Assembly: GCA_937862885.1 (NCBI GenBank)
Contig: CALMEE010000076.1
Span: 1 to 43,613, forward strand
Direction of reading: 5' to 3'
Origin: an uncultured Planctomycetaceae bacterium
GTDB taxonomy: Bacteria > Planctomycetota > Planctomycetia > Pirellulales > Pirellulaceae
DNA: 43,613 bases
In this document: piece by piece, positions 17,496-27,669 of the stretch
How positions within the stretch are numbered: position 1 is the stretch's first letter
Layout: every line of letters starts with the position of its first letter
Notes under the pieces: model-generated
Databases searched by the model: none
Told to the model about the DNA's origin: nothing
Seen by the model: the letters and a program-made list of their open reading frames with translations, nothing else
Made by a program: the position numbers and the translations under genes

Positions 17496-17984
17496 ATGTC
17501 TCAGAACGATCCTAAAACGAGTTACTTTGTCCATTCCCTAGCCGACGTCGACGAGTGCGACATTGGAGAGGGAACGAAAGTCTGGCAATTTGTTGTCATT
17601 TTGCCTGGAGCAAAGATTGGCAAGGACTGCAATATTTGTGCCCACGTTTTTATTGAGGGTGATGTCACGATCGGAGACAGAGTCACCATCAAATGCGGAG
17701 TCCAGCTTTGGAACGGACTACGTGTCGGCGATGATGTTTTCATTGGCCCTAACGCCACATTCACCAATGACAAGTATCCTAGAAGCAAAAAATACCCAAT
17801 TCAGTTTTTGCAGACCGTAATAGAAAGCGGAGCTAGTATAGGAGCTGGTGCCATAATCCTTCCGGGAGTTCGAATCGGTGCCGGAGCTACCGTCGGAGCA
17901 GGTGCTATTGTTACTAAAGACGTTCCCGCTGATTCAACAGTAGTCGGGAATCCAGCACGGATCATTCACAATCACCAACCATGA
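17496..17984 (+). CDS. fdtC: dTDP-3-amino-3,6-dideoxyhexose N-acetyltransferase (FdtC/QdtC-like)
   Basis: 162 residues of left-handed beta-helix hexapeptide repeats, e.g. [33 protein letters not shown] and [38 protein letters not shown] at the start and [13 protein letters not shown] are typical of the FdtC/WbbJ-like sugar acetyltransferases and of the N-terminal half of WxcM. It should acetylate the 3-amino group made by FdtB using acetyl-CoA. Its end overlaps the FdtA start by four bases (ATGA), and FdtA overlaps FdtB likewise, which is the classic Fuc3NAc/Qui3NAc operon. Confidence 0.88.
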   Translation: MSQNDPKTSYFVHSLADVDECDIGEGTKVWQFVVILPGAKIGKDCNICAHVFIEGDVTIGDRVTIKCGVQLWNGLRVGDDVFIGPNATFTNDKYPRSKKYPIQFLQTVIESGASIGAGAIILPGVRIGAGATVGAGAIVTKDVPADSTVVGNPARIIHNHQP

Positions 17985-18394
17985 GTCAAACGAAACCATT
18001 GTCTGAGGTATTCCAACTTCCGAAGAATCTGGATGGTCGAGGTGACTTGACATTCATCGAATATCCCCAGCATATCCCCTTTCCGATTGCGCGGGTGTAC
18101 TACTTGTACAACGTCCCCGGCGTGATGGCGCGGGGGTTTCACGCGCACCGCGAATTAAAGCAATTGATGATCGCCCTCAATGGCAGCTTCGAGGTCTTGC
18201 TGGATAACGGTCACCATCGTGAAACAGTTTCACTTTGCCAACCTGATCAGGGGCTTTATATCGGTCCCATGATTTGGCATGAAATGAAAAATTTTTCACC
18301 GGGGTCAATTTGTCTCGTCCTCGCGTCACAACATTTCGATGAGTCAGATTACATTCGAAGTTATGCCGATTTCCTGCAGCAGCTAAGAAAATGA
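17981..18394 (+). CDS. fdtA: dTDP-4-keto-6-deoxyglucose 3,4-ketoisomerase (FdtA/QdtA-like cupin)
   Basis: 137 residues, the normal length for a stand-alone ketoisomerase. It is a cupin with the catalytic His pair His54 and His56 in [11 protein letters not shown], preceded by [14 protein letters not shown] and followed by [23 protein letters not shown]. The family moves the keto group of dTDP-4-keto-6-deoxyglucose from C4 to C3. FdtA gives the galacto and QdtA the gluco product; motifs visible by eye do not separate them, so the final sugar may be Fuc3NAc or Qui3NAc. It overlaps the genes on both sides. Confidence 0.92.
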   Translation: MSQTKPLSEVFQLPKNLDGRGDLTFIEYPQHIPFPIARVYYLYNVPGVMARGFHAHRELKQLMIALNGSFEVLLDNGHHRETVSLCQPDQGLYIGPMIWHEMKNFSPGSICLVLASQHFDESDYIRSYADFLQQLRK

Positions 18395-19509
18395 ATCGAG
18401 TGGAAAATCAAGTCCCGTTTCTTGAACTAGGGCCGACGTACGATGAACTGCGTTTGGAAATGGACGCCGCCTATCATCGAGTTATGGATTCCGGTTGGTA
18501 CCTACTTGGTCAGGAACTGGCAGAGTTTGAAGCCGAGTACGCTGGCTATTGCGGTACGAAATATTGCGTCGGCGTTGCCAATGGTCTCGACGCGCTCCAT
18601 CTGGCATTGCGCGGAGCCGGTATCGGCCCTGGAGATGAGGTTATCGTTCCATCGCACACCTACATCGCCACTTGGTTGGCCGTAACGCACGCCGGTGCCA
18701 AGCCGGTCCCCGTGGAGCCTGATTGGGAAACAATGAACATCGATCCCAACCGCATCGAAAATGCCATCACGCCACGTTGTAAAGCAATTTTACCCGTCCA
18801 TCTCTATGGACAACCGGCAGATATGGCTCCGATCATGGCAATTGCCCAACGGCATGGGCTGCTTGTCCTGGAGGACGCAGCCCAAGCACAAGGAGCCCGC
18901 TATCAGGGTTTCCGAGTTGGGGCGTTAGGTCATGTCGCGGCGCATAGCTTTTATCCGGGAAAAAATTTAGGAGCATTTGCAGATGCCGGTGCCGTGACCA
19001 CCGACGACCCGCAACTTGCTGATCGTGTCCGCGTGCTCCGCAACTATGGTTCTCGTGTAAAGTACTATAACGAAGTAGCCGGTTTCAATTCGAGAATGGA
19101 CGAATTACAAGCAGCTTTTCTTCGTGTGAAATTGAAATACTTGGATCAATGGAATCAACGACGCCGTCAATTAGCAGAATTATACCTAAATGCGCTCGAC
19201 GGTTTGCAGCTCGAACTCCCTCGTTTACTCGCGAATATTGAATCGGTTTGGCACCTATTTGTCATACGGTTATCAAGTCGTAATCTCATTCAAAAAAAAT
19301 TGGCGGAAAACGGCGTCGCTACGCTCATTCATTACCCGATCGCCGTCAGTAAATCGGACGCATACGCGGATTATCGTCAGCAGGAATTGCCCCTGGCAAA
19401 CAAGTTGGCGGACGAGGTCTTGAGCCTGCCCATCGGTCCACACCTCACGATGGAACAAGCCAGGCAAGTTGCGGATGTGTTGCTTTCTATGGACGATTTG
19501 CGTCCATGA
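18391..19509 (+). CDS. fdtB: dTDP-3-keto-6-deoxy-sugar transaminase (FdtB/QdtB-like)
   Basis: 372 residues of the DegT/DnrJ/EryC1 aminotransferase family. [18 protein letters not shown] opens it, with [37 protein letters not shown], the [14 protein letters not shown] stretch and the PLP lysine Lys191 in [15 protein letters not shown]. It aminates C3 of the FdtA product. It overlaps fdtA by four bases, so FdtC, FdtA and FdtB are made together. It is distinct from the WecE-type enzyme at 13987, whose lysine motif is HETKN. Confidence 0.92.
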   Translation: MNRVENQVPFLELGPTYDELRLEMDAAYHRVMDSGWYLLGQELAEFEAEYAGYCGTKYCVGVANGLDALHLALRGAGIGPGDEVIVPSHTYIATWLAVTHAGAKPVPVEPDWETMNIDPNRIENAITPRCKAILPVHLYGQPADMAPIMAIAQRHGLLVLEDAAQAQGARYQGFRVGALGHVAAHSFYPGKNLGAFADAGAVTTDDPQLADRVRVLRNYGSRVKYYNEVAGFNSRMDELQAAFLRVKLKYLDQWNQRRRQLAELYLNALDGLQLELPRLLANIESVWHLFVIRLSSRNLIQKKLAENGVATLIHYPIAVSKSDAYADYRQQELPLANKLADEVLSLPIGPHLTMEQARQVADVLLSMDDLRP

Positions 19510-19572
19510 TCCAACACGTTTACCGTAGAATTTCGACTCGATTCGGAAGGTAGGCAGTCGATAACATTACTT

Positions 19573-20157
19573 GTGAATACTGTGACCAAATCCATCCGTC
19601 GCTCGCTAGCTCGATTCCGAATTTTGCGTTTTCGAATTTTTGAAACATCCTTTCATCGTTCGCTTAAACTGGGGTTGGGAAATTGTGCTTGGGTGCCCTT
19701 ACGGTCATCGGGCAAAGGTCAACTCTTGATCGGCAATCAAAATAACTTCGGCTTTAAGCAAGCTCCTCGATTGGGATCTGGAGAAATTCTCTTGCAACCG
19801 CGATACAGCAACAGTGTTCTATCCATCGGGAATAACAATTATTTTAGCAATAATATTTCCATCGTTGCCGTAGGGTCGATTTCGATTGGATGCGACTGCT
19901 TGATCGGAAACAATGCCTTAATCGTCGATAGTGACTTTCATGGCCTTGCGGCAACTCAACGCCGGACCAAGGGTGAATCCAAGCCGGTTAGCATTGGCAA
20001 CAACGTCTGGATCGGAGCAAACGTCACAATCCTAAAAGGGGTATCGATCGGTGAGAATAGCGTGATTGGGGCGATGAGCTTGGTAACCGGTGACGTGCCC
20101 CCCAATTCGATTTTCGCAGGTAACCCTGCAAAGAAGATCCGCGACCTACCATCGTAA
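19573..20157 (+). CDS. Hexapeptide-repeat sugar O-acetyltransferase
   Basis: 194 residues from a GTG start, with a basic N-terminus. It is a left-handed beta-helix acetyltransferase of the WcaF/Maa/NodL kind: IGNNNYFSNNISIVAVGSI, IGCDCLIGNNALIVDSDFH with the likely catalytic His, then VSIGNNVWIGANVTILKG and the closing FAGNPAKKIR. It probably acetylates a sugar of the repeat unit with acetyl-CoA. The acceptor cannot be inferred. It lies alone between fdtB and wzx with short gaps on both sides. Confidence 0.85.
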   Translation: MNTVTKSIRRSLARFRILRFRIFETSFHRSLKLGLGNCAWVPLRSSGKGQLLIGNQNNFGFKQAPRLGSGEILLQPRYSNSVLSIGNNNYFSNNISIVAVGSISIGCDCLIGNNALIVDSDFHGLAATQRRTKGESKPVSIGNNVWIGANVTILKGVSIGENSVIGAMSLVTGDVPPNSIFAGNPAKKIRDLPS

Positions 20158-20294
20158 CCGAGCGAATCTTGTGGAGCATTTGCCGCTCGGTGTTCGTGTG
20201 TACGGTAATCGACGACTTAAAACAGTGATTGGGAACGTTGATTTTGATGAAATCTTTGATGACAGGCCAAAATCAACAACGGCAGCATGCGTGA

Positions 20295-21890
20295 ATGAAG
20301 TCGCTGGACCAACAAGCCAATGATTTGTCTCCGATTGACGAGGCAGCAGATCTTACAATGAATCGAGTTGATGCCCCGAAGCTTGAAAGTCCGGCTAGAA
20401 GTTCGTACCAGCAGATTCTCAGCTCCAGTTCAATTACCGGCGGGGCCCAGATCACGACCATGATGATCGGTTTGGTTCGCAACAAATTGGTCGCCATCAT
20501 GATCGGCCCGACTGGCATCGGATTGATTGCCATTTATCAGTCGATTACAAATTTGGTGTCTGTGATTGCCGGATTGGGAATTCAAACGAGTGGGGTGCGT
20601 GATGTGGCGCGCTGTCATGGTTTCCAGGATTGGGAGGGAGTCGCGAAAGCCATCTCGGTACTGCGCCGAGTTTGCTGGTTCACCGGAACCATAGGAATGC
20701 TACTTATGATTTTGCTGGCCCCCTGGATCAGTCAAATCAGTTTCGGCAATCAGGATCATGCCTGGGCGATAGCACTTTTGGGTTTGACAATTCTCTTTGG
20801 GAACATTGCGGGTGGCCAAAGTGCTTATATCAGGGGAACGAGACGGATTGGCGACCTAGCCCGAATCAACATTTGGGGCGCGATCGTCGGATCGTTTATT
20901 GCGCTTGGTTTTTATGGCTGGCTTGGATTGCAGGGCGTCGTTCCGGCAACGATCGCGCTATCCCTATCCGGTCTAGTAATTTCAACTTACTTTGCGCGGC
21001 GTATTGTGCTGCCACCCGTTCAGACTTCCTGGGACGAAACGTGGAAGCAATCGATTGGACTGATGCGGTTCGGTGTGGCAATCATGGTAAATGGAGTGTT
21101 AGTTGCGGGCGTCGCCTATATTACTAAGATGATGGTTTTGGGAAATTTTGGACTTGAGGGAGCTGGCTTATACGTCGCCGCGTTTTCATTATCGGGAATG
21201 TTCGCCCAGTTTATTCTGGCGGCCATGGGAGCTGATTTTTATCCACGCTTGACAGCAGAGGCCAACAACCATCCTCGGATGACACAATTAATCAACGAAC
21301 AGACAGAAATAGGCTTGCTGCTTGCGTTCCCTGGATTGCTGGCGACCTTGGTCTTTGCACCGCTTGTGATCAGTCTTTTTTACACTTCTCATTTTGCGGC
21401 AGCGGCAGATTTATTGAAATGGTTTGTTTTGGGCTGCATCGGGCGTGTGATTTCTTGGCCGATGGGATTTAGTATCCTTGCTAAGGGTCAAGCACGACTT
21501 TTTATTATTGTCGAGCTAATCACCAACGCATTTCATCTTGGCTTGATTTGGATCGGATTGAATACGCTTGGTTTGCACGGCGTGGCGATTGCCTTTGCTG
21601 TTCTATATTTCCTGCACGTCTTTGGCATGCTGTTGTTCAATCGATTTACGATTGGATTTGTCTGGTCAAGAGGAGTTTGGTTTGAATTGGCCTGGATGAT
21701 TCCTACCGCGATAATGACATTCACAGTATTGCATTTCGTAGACATGAACTTAGCTTTGATTGTTGGCTCGCTGATTTGTGTCGCGAGTACAGTTGTTTGT
21801 ATTCGCAGTTTGGCGAGGCGATTGGATCCGCAGCACAAAATTAATCGTTGGATTGCCCGCTTCGCTTTTTGGGCAACTCCTAGCACTTAA
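20295..21890 (+). CDS. wzx: O-antigen/polysaccharide flippase (Wzx)
   Basis: 531 residues with about 12-14 hydrophobic segments, in the MATE-like Wzx family. After a soluble leader of about 35 residues, SITGGAQITTMMIGLVRNKL, then VAIMIGPTGIGLIAIYQSIT and the IAGLGIQTSGVRDVAR block match the WzxE/O-antigen translocase branch. It flips undecaprenyl-diphosphate-linked repeat units across the inner membrane, to be joined by a Wzy polymerase; a Wzy-like candidate is encoded at 33978. The N-terminal leader is longer than usual, so a later start is possible, although no better start signal is visible. Confidence 0.9.
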   Translation: MKSLDQQANDLSPIDEAADLTMNRVDAPKLESPARSSYQQILSSSSITGGAQITTMMIGLVRNKLVAIMIGPTGIGLIAIYQSITNLVSVIAGLGIQTSGVRDVARCHGFQDWEGVAKAISVLRRVCWFTGTIGMLLMILLAPWISQISFGNQDHAWAIALLGLTILFGNIAGGQSAYIRGTRRIGDLARINIWGAIVGSFIALGFYGWLGLQGVVPATIALSLSGLVISTYFARRIVLPPVQTSWDETWKQSIGLMRFGVAIMVNGVLVAGVAYITKMMVLGNFGLEGAGLYVAAFSLSGMFAQFILAAMGADFYPRLTAEANNHPRMTQLINEQTEIGLLLAFPGLLATLVFAPLVISLFYTSHFAAAADLLKWFVLGCIGRVISWPMGFSILAKGQARLFIIVELITNAFHLGLIWIGLNTLGLHGVAIAFAVLYFLHVFGMLLFNRFTIGFVWSRGVWFELAWMIPTAIMTFTVLHFVDMNLALIVGSLICVASTVVCIRSLARRLDPQHKINRWIARFAFWATPST

Positions 21891-22078
21891 AAATTGGATT
21901 GGCGCCTGCAATAATTGGTTGAGCAAGCCAATCAGAACAACCTGATGCACAGGTCCAAAGATTCCACTTGGATCAGAATCGGTTAGGTTCCGCTGAGTCA
22001 CAATTCAACGATCGAACATTGCATGAATCATCTGGTGGGAATGAAGCGGTTACCAAATTGGGTTTAAACATCGAGCCA

Positions 22079-23044
22079 ATGAGCGAAGAGAAACCGTTGA
22101 TCACCTTCGCGTTGTTTGCGTACAACCAGGAACATTGCGTTCGCAATGCTATCGAGGGGGCATTTTCCCAGACGTATACACCTTTGGAAATCATTCTGTC
22201 GGATGACTGTTCTGGCGACGGTACGTATGAGGTCATGCAAAGTATGGCCGATTCGTATGCGGGCCCGCATACGATACGACTTAACCGCAATTCAGTTAAT
22301 TTGGGCATTGGTGGTCACATCGCCAAATTAGCTGAACTTGCTCGCGGGGACTGGATCACCGTCGCGGCGGGTGACGACGTATCGTTGCCCACGAGAGTGC
22401 AAACCGTTTATGAAATTGCGAAACAATGTAAAAATCCCAAGGCCATTGCAACCATCGGAACGGGAGATCCGCAATACGATTCAAGTTTTGGATCAGACCT
22501 GCGGATTGTAACCGCGTCAGAGTTGATAAAATCTGAGATGCTCTGTACCCAAGGAGCATTTATCAGTTATAGCGCTGATTGTTTTCACTGGCCTGACGAA
22601 TATCCGCACGAATGTTGGTACGAAGATCGGATATTGCCTTTGCGTGCGGCATTGTTAGGTGAATTAGTGGTGACCGATCATTTTGAGGTGAACTATACTC
22701 GCGGCCAAAAAACCTGGTCGTCAGTCGTTGTAAATCTCTCTCAAATGAAACACGTATACGAGGCTGCCAACAAGGCCATAAGAATGGCAGTGCGTGAGAA
22801 GAGATTGGGATGGTTAAGTGCAAAATGCAATTTAGTCCAACTAAGGCTAAGTTATTGGAAGCTGCTTACGACAACCAAATTTCGCAACAGCAAATCAACA
22901 CTTGAACGATTCATTTTGGCAGGAAAGATACATGTTCTGGATACGTTAATCCGCGGTCCATTTAAAAAGTTAAGTCGCTTATTCCCATTGGGTTCGAGAC
23001 ACAGGCGACGATTCGTTCATCCCCATTTCAAGATTCGAGATTGA
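22079..23044 (+). CDS. Glycosyltransferase family 2
   Basis: 321 residues from ATG 22079, where the GT2 domain begins at once (MSEEKPLITFALFAYNQE); an upstream TTG at 21968 would add 37 unrelated residues. Motifs are AFSQTYTPLEIILSDDCSGD and the metal-binding AAGDDVSLPTR. The C-terminal third is basic and helical, ending in FKIRD, with no membrane span, so it should work on the cytoplasmic face, adding one sugar to the lipid-linked unit. Donor and acceptor are unknown. Confidence 0.87.
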   Translation: MSEEKPLITFALFAYNQEHCVRNAIEGAFSQTYTPLEIILSDDCSGDGTYEVMQSMADSYAGPHTIRLNRNSVNLGIGGHIAKLAELARGDWITVAAGDDVSLPTRVQTVYEIAKQCKNPKAIATIGTGDPQYDSSFGSDLRIVTASELIKSEMLCTQGAFISYSADCFHWPDEYPHECWYEDRILPLRAALLGELVVTDHFEVNYTRGQKTWSSVVVNLSQMKHVYEAANKAIRMAVREKRLGWLSAKCNLVQLRLSYWKLLTTTKFRNSKSTLERFILAGKIHVLDTLIRGPFKKLSRLFPLGSRHRRRFVHPHFKIRD

Positions 23045-23311
23045 ATCGAAGTTTCTATCTTCCAGATTTAAATAATCTGGCAATTATGGATTTACAAGAA
23101 ACCTAAACCCTTGCGATAAGCTAACGGAATTCCGATTTTTTCGAACGGGCACGATATGAACCTGATCGGACTTCGATCTATTTTGAGCGGATGTAATCAA
23201 TTTGGATTAACCCACACTTGATGATCAATGAAGAGCTCAATTGTGTAAGATCCAATTGGTTCGCCGTAAAATCAGCATTACAGTAATTGATTGATTTTTA
23301 TTGCGCATAAT

Positions 23312-24268
23312 GTGAATTCCGTCTCAATCATAATTTGCACACTCAATCGAGCAGAACACTTGCGAGGAACGCTAGAGGCGATTGACCAAGTCAACGTGCC
23401 ATCCGATTTTTCCGTGGAGGTAATTGTCGTCGACAACGGCTCAAAAGATCATACGGCTACGCTCGTAATGGAGTGGAATCCGCGGCAGGTTCAGAAACGG
23501 TACCTAGTAGAAAATCGGCCTGGGCAATGTTATGCCCGAAATACGGGAGTTTCCATTTCGAATTGTGATCTTATCCTTTTTACAGACGACGATATCCGCC
23601 CTCCAATATACTGGCTTGAGATGATGTGCCGTCCAATCGTGAACGGTGAAGCAGATGCTATTGCGGGACGAATTACGATAGCTTCGCACCTGGAACGCGA
23701 TTGGATGACTGAACGACACCGGTCAGCTTTGGCAATTCGAGATGGTCAAAATCTTCCTGCAAACTTGGTTGGGGCAAACATGTCATTTCGACGAGATGTA
23801 TTGTTGAAGGTGCCATTCTTTGACACCGAACTGGGGCCAGGAGCGCTTGGTTTTGGAGATGACTCACTATTTTCTCGACAACTTTTTCAGGCTGGTTTTC
23901 GCGTTGTGGTTGGCTCTAAGGAAACCGAAGTCGTCCACCACTTTGATCAAAGTCGCCTCAGTTATGAATCCTTTGTTGAAACAGCAATACGTAGAGGGAG
24001 ATCGAAGGCATACGTTGCATATCACTGGCTTCATAACGAACCAAATTTTGTAAGGTCAAGATTTTTCTATCGATGGTTGATGCTAAAACTCAGAAGAATA
24101 ATTTTAAAGAGTAAGCAGAATAGGGATGGAATCGCGATTAATGAGTACTTGTTGATACAACGATTGAGCTTTTTGCGATTCTTAATGGAAATCGGCAATC
24201 AACCTCGCAACTATACGAAACGAGGCCTGGTAAAACTGATTCAAAATGATGTTCTAGCGGCGAAGTAA
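23312..24268 (+). CDS. Glycosyltransferase family 2
   Basis: 318 residues from GTG 23312; a TTG seven codons earlier is the alternative. The domain opens NSVSIIICTLNRAEHLRGTL, has VEVIVVDNGSKDHT and the metal motif LFTDDDIRPP, then a GT2 acceptor region ALGFGDDSLFSRQLFQAG. The C-terminal 90 residues are basic. It resembles rhamnosyl-type GT2s in general layout, but the sugar cannot be assigned. It has gaps of about 270 bases before and 150 after, so it is not tightly coupled to its neighbours. Confidence 0.87.
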   Translation: MNSVSIIICTLNRAEHLRGTLEAIDQVNVPSDFSVEVIVVDNGSKDHTATLVMEWNPRQVQKRYLVENRPGQCYARNTGVSISNCDLILFTDDDIRPPIYWLEMMCRPIVNGEADAIAGRITIASHLERDWMTERHRSALAIRDGQNLPANLVGANMSFRRDVLLKVPFFDTELGPGALGFGDDSLFSRQLFQAGFRVVVGSKETEVVHHFDQSRLSYESFVETAIRRGRSKAYVAYHWLHNEPNFVRSRFFYRWLMLKLRRIILKSKQNRDGIAINEYLLIQRLSFLRFLMEIGNQPRNYTKRGLVKLIQNDVLAAK

Positions 24269-24414
24269 TAGTAATTGATTGTATCCACGTATTTACATTC
24301 TGCAAATTTGCATGTTGGTGTAGTCATGTGCCCGAACATCACGTCTTTTATGTCGTGTACTTCGATCATAGGCTCATCAAGATTGAACCCCATTAATAAA
24401 CTGCGACTTTTATA

Positions 24415-25227
24415 ATGCTAAAGCGGTGTTACAAGAAGTTTAGAAAAGTCATGCGCGTGCCACGAGCAATTGGCCGCGTTAGTTACGCCGACTGGAAAAC
24501 TAGGCCGATTCACTTTTTTAATCACATTCCAAAATGCGGCGGTACGAGTTTAACTAGGATATTGGAAAACTGGTTTGTGATATTAAGAGATTACCCGCCT
24601 CATGATCTCCAATTTCCCAATCGTGATGATTTTGAAAGGGCTATGCAGCAGCATTCGGAGCAGATAGGTAAAAGTCTTTTGAGCATTCGACCATGGCAAA
24701 TCGTGGCGGGCCATTTTCTTCATTCTGAGCACAACGTATATGTTAGGTACCCGGATCTAATGACCCTCGATCGAGTTAGGCAAATCACGTTTGTACGTGA
24801 TCCGTTTCAACAAAAGTTGTCCCTCTATTTTCACGGACTCAGAAAAAATCACGCATATATCAAAGGTTACTCTTTAGCCGATTTCATTTGCACGGAACCA
24901 AACTTCATGGCGACATGTTTGGGTTGCAGCCAAGAAAACTACAAACAAGTGTTAGACAAATACTTTTTTGTTGGAATAGTCGAACGATTTCAGCAGTCAA
25001 TCGAAATCTTGAGTGACATGTTAAGAAAGCCCGCACCAAAAAAAACTCAACAACTGAACATTTCTCCGAGAAATGACGAGCCGTCGAATCTGTCAGAACA
25101 TGACATTAATAACTTTCATCAAATAAATTCTCTTGACTACGAAATCTTTAATTATTGCAAAATCCTGTTTGCTCGTCACAGACAACAATTTACGCGATTG
25201 ATGTCTTATGAGCCAACGCAGATATAG
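24415..25227 (+). CDS. Carbohydrate sulfotransferase (Sulfotransfer_2-like)
   Basis: 270 residues. The 5'-phosphosulfate loop for PAPS is HIPKCGGTSL at residues 37-46, and the 3'-phosphate motif is FVRDPFQQKLSLYF with Arg128-Asp129-Pro130. Both match the 2-O-/chondroitin-type sulfotransferase superfamily. It probably puts sulfate on a sugar of the polymer or its precursor, adding negative charge. There is no signal peptide; a cytoplasmic location would fit PAPS supply. The pyruvyl transferase gene follows after 14 bases. The region is visibly more AT-rich than the genes at 29-36 kb. Confidence 0.85.
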   Translation: MLKRCYKKFRKVMRVPRAIGRVSYADWKTRPIHFFNHIPKCGGTSLTRILENWFVILRDYPPHDLQFPNRDDFERAMQQHSEQIGKSLLSIRPWQIVAGHFLHSEHNVYVRYPDLMTLDRVRQITFVRDPFQQKLSLYFHGLRKNHAYIKGYSLADFICTEPNFMATCLGCSQENYKQVLDKYFFVGIVERFQQSIEILSDMLRKPAPKKTQQLNISPRNDEPSNLSEHDINNFHQINSLDYEIFNYCKILFARHRQQFTRLMSYEPTQI

Positions 25228-25241
25228 CGTGGCTGAAACAA

Positions 25242-26399
25242 ATGAGAATTGGAATACTTACATATCATCATGTCGTTAATTATGGAGCGTTTTTGCAGGC
25301 GTTAGCGCATGTAAACACATTAACCAAGTTGTTTCCCGAGGCCGAGATTGAAGTAGTTGACTATCGTCATAAAACAATTGAAACGTATGAGTGGCTGCAT
25401 GTTTACAAGAATCTACTCCGGCTAAAATCGGGTTCCTTACTGGGTATGAAGCGATTTTACGGTGCAAAGTCATTCATGCGGCATAGTCTGCCTTTAACCA
25501 CTCAGAAGCTCGTATCTTGTGACGTTGCGAAAGCAGTGAAATTCATCAATCGCCAAAATTATGATTTCTTGATTGTTGGTAGCGATGAAGTCTGGAAAGT
25601 TTTGGATCGGCCAAGGTCCAGGATTTTTCCAACGATCTATTATTTGCCTAAAGAGATAGACGCTATCAGGATTGGATCGGCAGTCTCTGCGAATGGCTCA
25701 GACGAGCGAGTACTCGCCAAGTCTGAAGTGCGGGATTATATTTCAAGTTCAATTCGTGATTTCAAGGTAATCGCTGCTCGTGACCGTTTTACGTTTGACT
25801 TGATCAATGACATAGGTACGGGCGCGAAGCTTTACCAAGTCCCAGACCCTACATTTGCTGCAGAGTTTATTACGTCAGGATTGCAGCGAAAGATGCGCAA
25901 ATTGGGAGTTGATTTTAATCGGTTGCGAATTGCAATAAATCTGGGAGCGAGTCATCCCGATTCAATTCTATCAAACAGCCGCCTAAAAGCATGGGCAGTG
26001 GAAAACGACATCCAGTTAGTTTCCGTAGGCCAGTCCAATCGATATTGCGAATTAGATCTATCTGGTTCATTGAATCCTTTAGAGTGGGCAAATTGCTACC
26101 AGTTTTTTGACTTCTGTATTACCGATCGGTTCCATTCGACCGTGTTTAGTCTCAAGTCTGGAGTACCATTCTGGGTATTGGAGTTACCCAAAAAATACTC
26201 GGGATCCCACCGCGGAAAAATAGTCGACTTGCTCGGAAAGGTTGGAATGAGCGAAAACCATTCATGGCATGGGGATGAAGTCGACTTGAACGCCAAGATC
26301 TTTGGACTAATCAATGAGTTCAAGGTAGGCGACGTCCGTAAACATTGCGAACTGTTTAAGTCACAGTTTCACCAACACCTTAGCGATTCCTTGTCTTAA
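25242..26399 (+). CDS. Polysaccharide pyruvyl transferase
   Basis: 385 residues of the WcaK/CsaB-type family (Polysacc_pyr_trans). The start GILTYHHVVNYGAFLQAL is characteristic, with FLIVGSDEVWKVLDRPRS in the middle and the conserved ITDRFHSTVFSLKSGVPFWV near residues 290-310. It transfers pyruvate from phosphoenolpyruvate to a sugar as a ketal, another acidic decoration. Fourteen bases separate it from the sulfotransferase gene, so the two may be co-expressed. The family assignment is firm; the target sugar is unknown. Confidence 0.9.
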   Translation: MRIGILTYHHVVNYGAFLQALAHVNTLTKLFPEAEIEVVDYRHKTIETYEWLHVYKNLLRLKSGSLLGMKRFYGAKSFMRHSLPLTTQKLVSCDVAKAVKFINRQNYDFLIVGSDEVWKVLDRPRSRIFPTIYYLPKEIDAIRIGSAVSANGSDERVLAKSEVRDYISSSIRDFKVIAARDRFTFDLINDIGTGAKLYQVPDPTFAAEFITSGLQRKMRKLGVDFNRLRIAINLGASHPDSILSNSRLKAWAVENDIQLVSVGQSNRYCELDLSGSLNPLEWANCYQFFDFCITDRFHSTVFSLKSGVPFWVLELPKKYSGSHRGKIVDLLGKVGMSENHSWHGDEVDLNAKIFGLINEFKVGDVRKHCELFKSQFHQHLSDSLS

Positions 26400-26566
26400 T
26401 CGACGCGAGAACGGCACCTGATTTCCGAAGAAGACGTCGATCAAGCTCGATTGCGGCTTAAACGCGGAAATGGCTTTAATGCCTTTAAAATTTATATCGT
26501 GGTATTTTTGAAGAGGCAGTATCCGCCGCCATGGAAGTCTCGATAATGCGTCTCGAAGAAAGATAG

Positions 26567-27454
26567 ATGTTAGTACCACAATTTTCAATTGTGATTCCCG
26601 CATACAATGCCGAAGAACACATTGCGAGAAGCATTAAGTCTGTCATTGGGCAGACGTTTGTCGATTGGGAATTGATTATCGTGAACGACGGCAGTATAGA
26701 CGAAACGAAGGCCGTTGTTGAAACATTTTTAATTGACGGAAGAATTCGATACTTCGATCAGAAAAATCAAGGAGTCTCGTCAGCTCGAAACTTTGGCGCG
26801 AGTTGTGCAATCGCGCCTTGGCTAGTGTTTCTAGATAGCGATGACGAAATTTTGTCAGACTGCCTAGATCGTTTTGTAGAGAGCATTAAGTTCACTAACG
26901 CAGATGCAGTTGTCGCTAGTTCATCATATTCAGTTTTACCAGATGGTACGATTTTACGACGAATGAAATGTGATCAATCGCTTGGATTTCAGGTAATTAC
27001 CGGATCATGGTGTATGAAGCGTCAGGCATTCAACAAATTGGGTGGATATGATTCACAACTCAAGTTTGGTGAGAACTTCGATCTCTTCATTCGATTTAAA
27101 ATGCACTCGTTTACTCATACCTTGGTTGAACAGTCAAGGCTTCAATATCACATAGCTGCTAATCGAGCGGATAAACATAAAAAAAACAAGGTGAAAGATT
27201 CGATTTATATTTTGAATAAAAATAAATTGTTTTTTCAAGGGAACCCAAAAAGCAAATGGAACCAATACAACAATATTGCTGTTTTGGCTCCGAGAATCGG
27301 ACAACTGATGTTGTCGCTCGAATATTTCGGAAAGTCAATTCGCATGCGGCCTTTCTACTGGAAATCATACTTCCGCATCCTGAGAGCTTTCCCAGATTGG
27401 CTCAAATTCCACATGGAGCGGTTGTGCGAGAGTTCATACAAGGCTAGTTCTTAA
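26567..27454 (+). CDS. Glycosyltransferase family 2
   Basis: 295 residues. The GT2 domain begins at PQFSIVIPAYNAEEHIARS, with TFVDWELIIVNDGSIDE and the DxD-type FLDSDDEIL near residue 90. GGYDSQLKFGENFDLFIRF is the usual acceptor-side segment. It has no membrane helix and a basic C-terminus. It is one of three plain GT2 enzymes in the locus, each probably adding one residue. Very AT-rich stretches inside (27170-27240) set it apart from the later genes and may reflect transfer. Confidence 0.88.
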   Translation: MLVPQFSIVIPAYNAEEHIARSIKSVIGQTFVDWELIIVNDGSIDETKAVVETFLIDGRIRYFDQKNQGVSSARNFGASCAIAPWLVFLDSDDEILSDCLDRFVESIKFTNADAVVASSSYSVLPDGTILRRMKCDQSLGFQVITGSWCMKRQAFNKLGGYDSQLKFGENFDLFIRFKMHSFTHTLVEQSRLQYHIAANRADKHKKNKVKDSIYILNKNKLFFQGNPKSKWNQYNNIAVLAPRIGQLMLSLEYFGKSIRMRPFYWKSYFRILRAFPDWLKFHMERLCESSYKASS

Positions 27455-27669
27455 CTGCTTTTCGTAGAATCCCTACCGTTACCATTTTAAGAGTCTCATC
27501 GATATTTGCGCTTCAATCGAAGATCCGCCAACTTGTCGAGGTATTTTGACAAAGAAATATCAGTAAATTCATTTCTCGAACTGGCCAGAACTACCAGAAG
27601 TGGTCGGGTTCAGTCTTGGAAAAATCCATGGTTCCAGTTTGACATCTGTTTTGTTTAACGTTTCGTGCA

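Noticed and set aside
21968..22078. Extended N-terminus of the GT2 at 22079
   Set aside because: The added 37 residues are unlike GT2 sequence and begin with TTG; the domain starts directly at ATG 22079.
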